Below, piece by piece: positions 1-5,685 of a DNA stretch of 9,354 nucleotides; position 1 is the first letter of the stretch; each line of letters starts with the position of its first letter. Position numbers and translations under genes: made by a program. Origin of the DNA: Nitriliruptoraceae bacterium (lineage in GTDB: Bacteria > Actinomycetota > Nitriliruptoria > Nitriliruptorales > Nitriliruptoraceae); the NCBI GenBank assembly GCA_007118045.1, contig SKTG01000116.1, forward strand, positions 1-9,354, in the 5' to 3' direction. Under the pieces are notes generated by a model. It made no database searches and was not told where the DNA came from. It saw only the letters and a program-made list of their open reading frames with translations.

Positions 1-1
1 C

Positions 2-1018
2 CTCGACGAGGTACGGGCGCTCGCGTCGCTGATGACGTGGAAGACCGCGCTCGTGGACGTGCCCTTCGGGGGCGCGAAGGGCGGCGTCCAGGTGGACCCG
101 TCGACCCTCAGCATGGGCGAGATGGAGCGGATCACCCGCCGCTACACCGACCAGATCGGGTCGGTGATCGGGCCGACCCGGGACATCCCCGCGCCGGACA
201 TGAACACCAACGCGCAGGTGATGAGCTGGATCCTCGACCAGTACGGCCGCAAGAACGGTCACACGACCCAGATCGTCACGGGCAAGCCCGTCGAGCTCGG
301 GGGCTCCTGGGGCCGTGAGGAGGCCACCGGTCGCGGCGCCATCGTGGTGATGGAGGAGGCCCTCCGGGATCTGGGCTACGGGGATCCCGGGGACATCCGC
401 ATCGCGATCCAGGGCTTCGGCAACGTGGGGTCCTTCGCCGCCCGCATCGCGGAGGAACGTGGCTACCGCATCGTCGCCGTGAGCGACGTCGAGGGAGCCG
501 CGTACCACCCCGAGGGCCTCGACATCGATGCGGTCCTCACGCACGAGGCGGAGAGCGGCTCGGTGGTCGGCGTCGAAGGCTCGGAGCACATCAGCAACGA
601 CGACCTGCTCGAGCTCGACGTCGAGGTCCTGATCCCCGCCGCGCTCGGCGAGGTGATCACCTCCAAGAACGTGGAGCGGATCCAGGCACCGCTGATCATC
701 GAGGCCGCCAACCACCCGGTGACCCCGTACGCCGACGAGGTGCTGAGCGACCGCGGCACCCTGACGGTGCCCGACATCCTCGCGAACGCTGGGGGAGTGA
801 CGGTCAGCTACTTCGAGTGGGTCCAGAACAACCAGGAGATGCGCTGGGAGCTCGACACCGTGAACGAGCGGCTCGAGAAGGCGCTGCGCAAGGCGTACCA
901 GCAGTGCCGCAGCTTCCAGGAGGATCACGGCACCGACAAGCTGACCTTCCGCGAGGCCGCCTTCTCCCTCGCGGTCGAGCGGGTCGTCAAGGTCGCGCGC
1001 CTGCGTGGCTACATCTGA
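2..1018 (+). CDS. gdhA: Glutamate dehydrogenase (Glu/Leu/Phe/Val dehydrogenase family), 5' end missing
   Basis: Catalyses reversible oxidative deamination of glutamate to 2-oxoglutarate and ammonia with NAD(P), in the cytoplasm. The frame is open to the window edge, and 338 residues are visible. The homology begins before the first ATG (position 32), so the true start lies upstream; by family length (about 410-450 residues) some 75-100 residues are missing. Visible residues 14 (in MTWK) and 26 (in PFGGAKGG) match the two active-site lysines of hexameric GDHs. Residue 66 (in DIPAPDMNT) matches the catalytic aspartate. GFGNVG at 138-143 is the Rossmann dinucleotide loop, and the Asp in VSDVEG (162) suggests NAD preference. 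The C-terminal part has EAANHPVTP and ANAGGVTVSYFEWVQN. The whole resembles RocG/thermophile-type GDH. The gene is convergent with the hydrolase gene. Identity is near certain; cofactor choice is inferred. Confidence 0.96.
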   Translation, partial: LDEVRALASLMTWKTALVDVPFGGAKGGVQVDPSTLSMGEMERITRRYTDQIGSVIGPTRDIPAPDMNTNAQVMSWILDQYGRKNGHTTQIVTGKPVELGGSWGREEATGRGAIVVMEEALRDLGYGDPGDIRIAIQGFGNVGSFAARIAEERGYRIVAVSDVEGAAYHPEGLDIDAVLTHEAESGSVVGVEGSEHISNDDLLELDVEVLIPAALGEVITSKNVERIQAPLIIEAANHPVTPYADEVLSDRGTLTVPDILANAGGVTVSYFEWVQNNQEMRWELDTVNERLEKALRKAYQQCRSFQEDHGTDKLTFREAAFSLAVERVVKVARLRGYI

Positions 1019-1053
1019 TCCTCGCACAGGCGGGTACGGCGCCCGGCGGGATG

Positions 1054-1074
1054 ACGGTGCGCGGGACGCACCGT
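1054..1074. terminator. Perfect 8-bp hairpin in the gdhA/hydrolase convergent gap
   Basis: ACGGTGCG (1054-1061) and CGCACCGT (1067-1074) form a perfect 8-bp stem with a 5-nt loop. It fills the end of the 56-bp gap between the gdhA stop (1018) and the hydrolase stop (complement of 1075-1077). Because it is symmetric it could act on transcripts from both sides. There is no real U-tract (only TT at 1074-1075), which is common for terminators in GC-rich actinobacteria. Termination is inferred from position and structure. Confidence 0.6.
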
Positions 1075-1854
1075 TCACCGGCCCTCGAGCACCCGCCGCA
1101 CCGCCCCGTCGACCACCTCCGGGCGCTCCCGGTGGATCGAGTGACCGCAGCCGGTGACCACCTCGTAGGTGGTCGCGGGTCCCTCCTCGGCCAGCCGCTC
1201 GGCGAGCTCCATCCGCAGGGTGGCTCCCTTCGCGGGGTCGGCGGCCAGCAGGTGGACCCGCGCGAGCCAGCGCTCCCCCAGCGGCGTCAGGTCCCACGGG
1301 TCGTTGTCGTCGAGGACGGCGTCGACCACGTCGGGCCCCGTCAGGCGGGTCGCCAGCACCTTGCGCCAGACGTCGCGCTCGTCCCACTCCGGATGCCGCC
1401 GCGCCAGCTCGGCCGGGTCGACACCGCCGGCCTCCGCGCGCAACCGTCGCCGCAGCTCCTCGCGCATCGCGCCCTCGAGCCTGAGGACGGGATCGATCAG
1501 GACGGCACCACCGATCGGGTGGTGGTCCGCGAGCAGCCACGCCGCCACGGCCCCACCGAGGGAGTGGCCGACCACGAGGTCCCACTCCGCTCCGAGCGCG
1601 GCGACGTCGCCGGCCAGCGTCGCCAGGTCGTGCCGACCACCGGCCGGGCTCCGGCCGTGACCACGCAGATCCGGGGCGACCACCATCCATCCGGCATCGG
1701 CCAGCTCCGCGGCCAGCCGCCACCACGTCGCGCCGTCCGACATCAGGCCGTGCAGCAGCAGCGCACGCCCGGCGCCCGAGGGGTTCCACACGTGGCTCTG
1801 CAACCGGACCGGTGCGGACACCTCGCCGCCGACGGGAGCGGTCGGCGCGTTCAC
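1075..1854 (-). CDS. Alpha/beta hydrolase, distal gene of a trpS unit
   Basis: A 259-residue soluble alpha/beta-hydrolase-fold protein with no signal peptide or membrane segment. The oxyanion-hole motif is LLLHG (residues 32-36). GRSP after DLRGHG (62-67) is typical of the fold. The nucleophile elbow GHSLGG puts the serine at residue 98. The probable acid is D206 (LLAADPAKG), and the general base is H238 in GCGHSIHRERPE. The triad is therefore complete and the enzyme is probably active, as an esterase, lactonase, haloalkane-type or C-C bond hydrolase; the substrate cannot be told from sequence. A cap domain occupies roughly residues 125-195. The GTG start overlaps the trpS stop as GTGA, and I see no Shine-Dalgarno before it, so its translation probably depends on ribosomes finishing trpS. 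Fold assignment is secure; function is unknown. Confidence 0.92.
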   Translation of the reverse strand: MNAPTAPVGGEVSAPVRLQSHVWNPSGAGRALLLHGLMSDGATWWRLAAELADAGWMVVAPDLRGHGRSPAGGRHDLATLAGDVAALGAEWDLVVGHSLGGAVAAWLLADHHPIGGAVLIDPVLRLEGAMREELRRRLRAEAGGVDPAELARRHPEWDERDVWRKVLATRLTGPDVVDAVLDDNDPWDLTPLGERWLARVHLLAADPAKGATLRMELAERLAEEGPATTYEVVTGCGHSIHRERPEVVDGAVRRVLEGR

Positions 1855-2855
1855 GCCGTACCGGGTGGCAGCAGGCCCATCGCGTCCTTGGCCCGCTCCA
1901 GCCTGGGGACCGCGATCGCGCGCGCCCGGTCCGCACCCTCCTCGAGCAGTCGTGCCACCTCACCCGGGTCGGCGTCGAGCTCCGCGTAGCGCTCCTGGAT
2001 CGGCCGGAGCAGCTCGATCACCGCCTCCGCCACGGCGCCCTTGAAGGTGCCGTACCCCAACCCGTCGTACTCGGTCACCAACGCGTCCACCCCACGGTCC
2101 GTGGCGGCCGACAGGATCTCGAGCAGGTTGGAGACCCCTGGCTTCTCCTCCCGGTCGTGACGGATGTCGGTCGCGGAGTCCGTCCGCGCGCTCTTGAACT
2201 TCTTCTCGATGCGCGCCGGGTCGTCCAGCACGTGCACGATGCCCTTCTCGCTCGATGCGGACTTCGACATCTTCACCGTGGGGTCCTGCAGGTCCATGAC
2301 CCGCGCGGCCGCCGGCGGATGCACCGCCTTCGGCAAGCGGAAGACCTCGCCGAATCGGTGGTTGAAGCGCTGGCCGATGTCGCGGGCCAGCTCGATGTGA
2401 TGGCGCTGGTCCTCACCGACCGGCACCTCGTCGGTGTCGTACAGCAGGATGTCGGCCGCCTGGAGCACGGGGTAGTCGAACAACCCGACGCTGACCGACT
2501 CGCCGCGGCCGGCGGACTTCTCCTTGAACTGCGGCATCTTGTGCAGTTCGCCGAAGCCCGCGACGCAGTTGAACAGCCACGTGCACTCGGCGTGCTCGTG
2601 CAGGTGTGACTGCACGAACAGGATCGATCGCTCCGGGTCGACCCCGACCGCCAGCATGCCCGTCGCCAGCTCCACGGTGCGGCGTCGCAACGTCGCCGGG
2701 TCGTGTTCGTTCGGGGCGGTGATCGCGTGCAGATCCACCACGCAGTACACGCAGTCCGCGTGGTCCTGCATCGCCACCCAGTTCATCCACGCGCCCAGCA
2801 GGTTGCCGAGGTGCGGGGTGCCGGACGGCTGCATGCCGGAGAAGACACGGGTCAC
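1851..2855 (-). CDS. trpS: Tryptophanyl-tRNA synthetase
   Basis: Charges tRNA-Trp with tryptophan using ATP; class Ic synthetase, cytoplasmic homodimer. From the GTG at 2855 it is 334 residues, the usual bacterial TrpRS length. The HIGH-type signature PHLGN is at residues 14-18, directly after the family N-terminus VFSGMQPSG. FDYPVLQAADILLYD (126-140), DEVPVGEDQRHHIELARD (142-159) and KMSKS (195-199) are all intact. The open frame extends about 260 codons further upstream, but that part is antisense to the HNH gene and has no TrpRS similarity. The GTG at 2855 has GAGG five bases upstream and gives the correct N-terminus. The gene is divergent from the HNH gene and overlaps the downstream hydrolase gene by four bases (GTGA). 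No tRNA-like or Trp-codon leader was recognised upstream. Confidence 0.98.
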   Translation of the reverse strand: MTRVFSGMQPSGTPHLGNLLGAWMNWVAMQDHADCVYCVVDLHAITAPNEHDPATLRRRTVELATGMLAVGVDPERSILFVQSHLHEHAECTWLFNCVAGFGELHKMPQFKEKSAGRGESVSVGLFDYPVLQAADILLYDTDEVPVGEDQRHHIELARDIGQRFNHRFGEVFRLPKAVHPPAAARVMDLQDPTVKMSKSASSEKGIVHVLDDPARIEKKFKSARTDSATDIRHDREEKPGVSNLLEILSAATDRGVDALVTEYDGLGYGTFKGAVAEAVIELLRPIQERYAELDADPGEVARLLEEGADRARAIAVPRLERAKDAMGLLPPGTA

Positions 2856-2860
2856 GGGGG

Positions 2861-2864
2861 CCTC
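2861..2864 (-). promoter_or_regulatory. Shine-Dalgarno of trpS
   Basis: GAGG on the minus strand lies five bases before the GTG at 2855-2853. It decides the start over the much longer upstream open frame. Confidence 0.65.
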
Positions 2865-2879
2865 GCTGGTCGGCTCGAC

Positions 2880-2902
2880 GGGCGCCGCACGACGATGCGC
2901 CC
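2880..2902 (-). other. Hairpin in the trpS leader
   Basis: GGGCGC (2880-2885) and GCGCCC (2897-2902) form a perfect 6-bp stem with an 11-nt loop. If transcription starts near 2911, it lies in the 5' leader, 15 bases before the trpS Shine-Dalgarno. I see no T-box features, Trp codons or U-tract. A regulatory role is only possible; in DNA this GC-rich such a stem may be chance. Confidence 0.3.
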
Positions 2903-2907
2903 ACGCA

Positions 2908-2923
2908 CGTCGCCGCGACGATA
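2908..2923 (-). promoter_or_regulatory. trpS: Possible trpS -10 box overlapping a 13-bp dyad
   Basis: On the minus strand TATCGT (2923-2918) fits the TANNNT -10 pattern of actinobacterial housekeeping promoters. It is one of the few AT-containing spots in this region. It overlaps a perfect dyad, CGTCGC-C-GCGACG (2908-2920), which would cover the predicted start of transcription. No convincing -35 sits 17 bases upstream. The implied leader is about 55 nt. This is an inference from motif and position only. Confidence 0.35.
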
Positions 2924-2953
2924 GCGGCGCCCCGGTCGTCCACAGGCACGGCG

Positions 2954-2969
2954 CCGCCCGGCCGGGCGG
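2954..2969. repeat. Perfect 16-bp palindrome upstream of the HNH gene
   Basis: CCGCCCGGCCGGGCGG is its own reverse complement. It lies in the divergent trpS/HNH region, 27 bases before the HNH ATG. It covers the place where the -35 element of the proposed HNH promoter would be, so it could be an operator for a dimeric repressor. All-GC palindromes also arise by chance in such DNA, so function is unproven. Confidence 0.4.
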
Positions 2970-2985
2970 TGTCACCACCCCTTGC

Positions 2986-2991
2986 GATACT
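2986..2991 (+). promoter_or_regulatory. Possible -10 box for a leaderless HNH transcript
   Basis: GATACT lies five bases before the ATG at 2997. If transcription begins at that A, the hexamer occupies -11 to -6, the standard spacing for leaderless actinobacterial genes. The only purine-rich stretch before the ATG (GGAG, 2992-2995) is one base from it, too close to be a working Shine-Dalgarno, which supports a leaderless start. The -35 region is not recognisable. Confidence 0.4.
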
Positions 2992-2996
2992 GGAGC

Positions 2997-4448
2997 ATGA
3001 CCACAGCCCCTTCCACCCGCCCTTCGACCCGACCGACCGGGACCCCGCACCCCGTCGCGCTGGATCCCATCGCACCGGAGGCCGTTGAGCCGGAGGCCGG
3101 TGAGCCGGAGGCCGGTGAGCCGGACCGCGTCGAGGCGGAACTCGCGCGCTTCCCCGTGCTGGCCGAGGTCCCGGGGCTCGAGGCAGCGCTGGAGGCGGCC
3201 CGCCGCATCGACCGCCTCACCGCCCGGTTGATCGAGGAGCTGATGACGCTCCAGGAGCACGAGCTCGCCGAGCGTGCGACCGGGGTGGCGCTCGAGCAGT
3301 GGCTCGCCATCGTGGGCCGCCGTACCGGCGCCGACCGTCGGATGCTGCTGACCGCCGGTGACACGCTGCGCCGGCTGCCGTCGCTGCGGGACGCCTTCCT
3401 CGTCGATGGCACCGTCTCCTGGGCGCAGACCAGGGCCGTGGTGCTGCGCGTGCACCGGCTCCCCCGCCACCTCGACGACGCGGTCGACCACCAGCTCGCC
3501 CGCGCCATCGCCGCGGGTCTGGACACCGATCCCGACGCGCTGGTCCACCGGGTCGGGTGGATCGCCCTCGAGCTCGACCCTTCGGAGCCGTCCGAAGCGC
3601 AGAGGCGGGCGGAGGACAGGGAGTTCCTGGCGTTGCAACCGCGGCTGGACGGCAGCGGCGGCCGGGTGTTCGGTGACTTCGGTCCGGTGGGCTTCGCCAC
3701 GCTCGACGCCGCCCTGAGCGGACCGTCTGCGGCGGGCAGCGGTCCCACGCGCGACGGCTTCGGCCGTCGACCCGACGAGGACCGGTCACGGGCGAGCGCC
3801 GACGCGACCGGCCGGCGCCGGGCGGCCCGGCTCCTCGAGCTGTGCGAGGGAGCCGTCCCTGCGTCCGGTGGGACGACCGACGACGGTGCCGGACGCCCGC
3901 AGCTGCTCGTCCGCGTCGATCTGTCCACCCTGCTCGACCGGGATCAGCTACCCGCTGAGCTGTTGACCACGCTGACAGGTGGCCGCATGTGGGCCTCGGC
4001 GCAGACCGTACGGGACCTGATCGCGGCACGCGGGGCGGACCTGCGCTCCGTGATCCTCGACGACACGGGGGCCGTGGTCGGCGTCGGTCGCAGTCAGCGC
4101 CTCGCGCCCGGCTGGCTACGTGACGCCCTGCTCGCGCTGCACGACACGTGCAGCGCCCCCGGCTGCCGGACGGCCGCTCGGGTCTGCGACGCCGATCACG
4201 CCCATCCGTGGCACCCCGTCGCCGGAGCCGACGCGCCGCCGGGGCGGACCGACGTCGACGAACTGGCCCCGCTGTGCCGGACGGACAACGGGACGAAGGA
4301 ACGCGACGGCTGGCGTGCCACCCAGCATCCCGACGGCAGCCGGACCTGGCACCACCCCCGGACCGGCCTGACGACCCGGACCGTCCCGGCGCGGTGGCGC
4401 CCACCGCCTCGCCCCGACATCACGGAGCGCGCGACGGCACCACCGTGA
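2997..4448 (+). CDS. DUF222 / HNH endonuclease-like protein (13E12 type)
   Basis: A 483-residue protein of the actinobacterial DUF222-HNH family, often present in many copies and of unknown role. The N-terminus (1-45) is Pro/Glu/Ala-rich low complexity. A helical DUF222 domain spans roughly 60-283; its LRRLPSL...GTVSWAQTRAVV stretch (125-149) is typical. A linker with GVGRSQRLAP (362-371) leads to the HNH module: Cys385 and Cys390 (CSAPGC), Cys397 with DADH (398-401), and Cys427. The first HNH histidine (H401) and the four metal-site cysteines are present. The usual Asn before LAPLC is Glu422, and the position of the final His is Asn431 (LCRTDNGTKE), so nuclease activity may be altered or lost. 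The ATG at 2997 was chosen with a possible leaderless promoter; a TTG at 2982 would add five residues. The gene is divergent from trpS and convergent with mdh. Family is secure; activity is open. Confidence 0.9.
   Translation: MTTAPSTRPSTRPTGTPHPVALDPIAPEAVEPEAGEPEAGEPDRVEAELARFPVLAEVPGLEAALEAARRIDRLTARLIEELMTLQEHELAERATGVALEQWLAIVGRRTGADRRMLLTAGDTLRRLPSLRDAFLVDGTVSWAQTRAVVLRVHRLPRHLDDAVDHQLARAIAAGLDTDPDALVHRVGWIALELDPSEPSEAQRRAEDREFLALQPRLDGSGGRVFGDFGPVGFATLDAALSGPSAAGSGPTRDGFGRRPDEDRSRASADATGRRRAARLLELCEGAVPASGGTTDDGAGRPQLLVRVDLSTLLDRDQLPAELLTTLTGGRMWASAQTVRDLIAARGADLRSVILDDTGAVVGVGRSQRLAPGWLRDALLALHDTCSAPGCRTAARVCDADHAHPWHPVAGADAPPGRTDVDELAPLCRTDNGTKERDGWRATQHPDGSRTWHHPRTGLTTRTVPARWRPPPRPDITERATAPP
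3072..3125 (+). repeat. 15-bp in-frame tandem repeat in the HNH gene
   Basis: Unit GAGCCGGAGGCCGGT occurs twice exactly (3087-3101, 3102-3116). It is preceded by a copy with three differences (3072-3086) and followed by a 9-base partial copy (3117-3125). It encodes a repeated Glu-Pro-Glu-Ala-Gly peptide in the disordered N-terminus, before the DUF222 domain. Copy-number change would keep the frame, since 15 is a multiple of three. Confidence 0.85.
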
Positions 4449-4530
4449 CGCGCTTGCCGGACGGCCGACGGGAGCCCGACGGCGGCCCTCCGTGTCAGCG
4501 CCGGCCCGTCGTCCCCTCTCGGCTCCGCGT
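4449..4530. other. Convergent HNH/mdh intergenic gap
   Basis: An 82-bp non-coding gap between two converging genes. The best structure I see pairs CGACGGG (4466-4472) with CCCGTCG (4505-4511), a 7-bp stem across a 32-nt loop. CCGACGG also occurs twice in direct orientation (4465-4471 and 4476-4482). There is no compact hairpin or U-tract like those in the other two convergent gaps, so the terminator, if any, is not obvious. Confidence 0.4.
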
Positions 4531-5517
4531 TCAGAGCATCTCGGCCACGGCCGAGCGCTCCTCGAGCAGCTCGGCGACGGTGGCGTCGAGCTTGCTCTGG
4601 GTGAAGTCGCTGAGCTGCAGTCCCTGGACCACCTCGTAGGTACCGGCTCCGTCGGTGGTCACCGGGAAGCCGGAGATCAACCCCTCGGGCACCCCGTACG
4701 AGCCGTCCGAGGGGATCGCCATCGAGACCCAGTCCCCCTCGGCCGTCGGCGTCCCCCCGCACCAGTCGCGGACGTGGTCGATGAGCGCGTTGGCGGCCGA
4801 TGCGGCGGACGAGCTGCCACGTGCGTCGATGATCGCCTTCCCACGCTGCTGCACCGTGGTGAGGAACTCGCCCTCGAGCCACTCGCGGTCCGTGATGACC
4901 TCGTTCGCCGGGCGACCGCCGATCCTGGCGTTGTCCACGTCGGGGACCATCGTCGGCGAGTGGTTGCCCCAGACGGCCAGGTTCGTCACCTCCTGCACGG
5001 GCACCCCCGCCTTGTGGGCCAGCTGCGACCTCGCGCGGTTCTCGTCGAGCCGGACCATGGCGGTGAACCGCTCGCGCGGGATGCCCTCCGTGTTCGCGGC
5101 CGCGATCAGCGCGTTGGTGTTGGCGGGGTTGCCCACCACCGCCACCTTCAGGTCGTCGGCCCCACCGGCGAGCGCCGCACCCTGGCCCGTGAAGATGGCG
5201 CCGTTGTCCTTGAGCAGGTCCGCCCGCTCCATGCCCGGTCCGCGCGGCTTGGCGCCGACCAGGCACGCCACGTTCGTGTCGGCGAAGGCGGTCTCGGCGG
5301 AATCCGTGAGCTCGATCCCGCTCAGCAGCGGGAAGGCGCAGTCGTCCAGCTCCATCGCCACGCCCTCCAACGCGTCCAGCGCCGGCGTGATCTCCAGCAG
5401 GCGCAGCTCCACCGGCGTGTCGGGACCGAACATCTGCCCCGAGGCGATGCGGAACACGAGCGCGTAGCCGATCTGACCGGCGGCACCGGTGATGCTGACA
5501 CGGACGGGCGAGCTCAT
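4531..5517 (-). CDS. mdh: Malate dehydrogenase (NAD-dependent, LDH/MDH type 2)
   Basis: Interconverts malate and oxaloacetate with NAD in the TCA cycle; cytoplasmic. The 328 residues match the long, cytosolic-type MDH group. The Rossmann loop GAAGQIG is at 11-17, and Glu42 (LLEI) indicates NAD over NADP. The substrate-binding arginines are R92 and R98 in KPRGPGMERADLL, with R161 in RLDENRA. D158 and H186 (in WGNHSPTM) form the catalytic pair, and GNPANTN (129-135) is the conserved Asn segment. Start: the ATG at 5517 has GAGGAG six bases upstream. It ends convergently with the HNH gene and is divergent from the methyltransferase gene. In actinobacteria such as Streptomyces mdh lies just past purN-purH-folD; here a methyltransferase gene intervenes. 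All key residues are intact. Confidence 0.98.
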   Translation of the reverse strand: MSSPVRVSITGAAGQIGYALVFRIASGQMFGPDTPVELRLLEITPALDALEGVAMELDDCAFPLLSGIELTDSAETAFADTNVACLVGAKPRGPGMERADLLKDNGAIFTGQGAALAGGADDLKVAVVGNPANTNALIAAANTEGIPRERFTAMVRLDENRARSQLAHKAGVPVQEVTNLAVWGNHSPTMVPDVDNARIGGRPANEVITDREWLEGEFLTTVQQRGKAIIDARGSSSAASAANALIDHVRDWCGGTPTAEGDWVSMAIPSDGSYGVPEGLISGFPVTTDGAGTYEVVQGLQLSDFTQSKLDATVAELLEERSAVAEML

Positions 5518-5523
5518 GTGAGG

Positions 5524-5529
5524 CTCCTC
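5524..5529 (-). promoter_or_regulatory. Shine-Dalgarno of mdh
   Basis: GAGGAG on the minus strand lies six bases before the ATG at 5517-5515, a near-consensus site that supports this start. Confidence 0.75.
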
Positions 5530-5544
5530 GGGAGGACGGCCGAC

Positions 5545-5586
5545 GGGCCGACGAGCCTAGCCATCACGACCTCGTAGGCTCGGCCC
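5545..5586. promoter_or_regulatory. Inverted repeat in the mdh/methyltransferase divergent region
   Basis: CGAGCCTA (5552-5559) and TAGGCTCG (5575-5582) are perfect 8-bp arms 15 bases apart, 23 bases centre to centre (about two helical turns). GGGC (5545-5548) and GCCC (5583-5586) extend the pairing past a 3-nt bulge. Each arm contains TAGGCT, a TANNNT-type -10 box, reading toward mdh on one strand and toward the methyltransferase gene on the other. It could be a shared operator, a divergent promoter pair or an mRNA hairpin. No -35 boxes are evident, so role is inference. Confidence 0.45.
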
Positions 5587-5603
5587 GGACCAGGACCACC
5601 ACG

Positions 5604-5669
5604 CTCGCGGTGCCGCAGGTGCCCGGGCCGTTCCGCACACCGCCCGACCACCTCGCGGTGCGGCCGCGA
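5604..5669 (+). repeat. 10-bp direct repeat and hairpin before the methyltransferase gene
   Basis: CTCGCGGTGC occurs at 5604-5613 and 5652-5661, 48 bases apart. The second copy is part of a 6-bp hairpin, TCGCGG (5653-5658) with CCGCGA (5664-5669), loop of 5, ending six bases before the Shine-Dalgarno. It might influence ribosome access or be a paired protein-binding site; chance is also possible in this GC-rich DNA. Confidence 0.3.
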
Positions 5670-5674
5670 CCAGC

Positions 5675-5679
5675 GGGAG
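5675..5679 (+). promoter_or_regulatory. Shine-Dalgarno of the methyltransferase gene
   Basis: GGGAG lies six bases before the GTG at 5686 and supports that start over the next in-frame Met (residue 16). Confidence 0.6.
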
Positions 5680-5685
5680 CCCCTC

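Noticed and set aside
817..1989. A 390-residue + strand open frame across the end of gdhA, the hydrolase gene and the end of trpS
   Set aside because: It crosses three well-supported genes in other frames and a terminator-like hairpin; it is a GC-driven shadow.
2856..2996. A T-box or Trp leader-peptide attenuator for trpS
   Set aside because: I find no T-box consensus, no short frame with Trp codons and no U-tract terminator in the leader.
2856..3638. A 260-codon open extension upstream of trpS on the minus strand, making a 595-residue frame
   Set aside because: It is antisense to the HNH gene, has no TrpRS similarity, is low-complexity in composition, and the GTG at 2855 has a good Shine-Dalgarno and the canonical TrpRS N-terminus.
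2972..4404. Two long minus-strand frames (318 and 395 residues) opposite the HNH gene
   Set aside because: Arg/Ser-rich or Arg/Gly-rich low-complexity readings with no motifs. The + strand frame has clear DUF222 and HNH features.
4196..5266. A 356-residue minus-strand frame overlapping mdh
   Set aside because: It is a frame-shifted reading of mdh, rich in Arg and Gly, and would run into the HNH gene. mdh has all its catalytic motifs in the other frame.
4492..5577. A 361-residue + strand frame opposite mdh
   Set aside because: Antisense shadow with no motif; it covers the mdh start and ribosome site.
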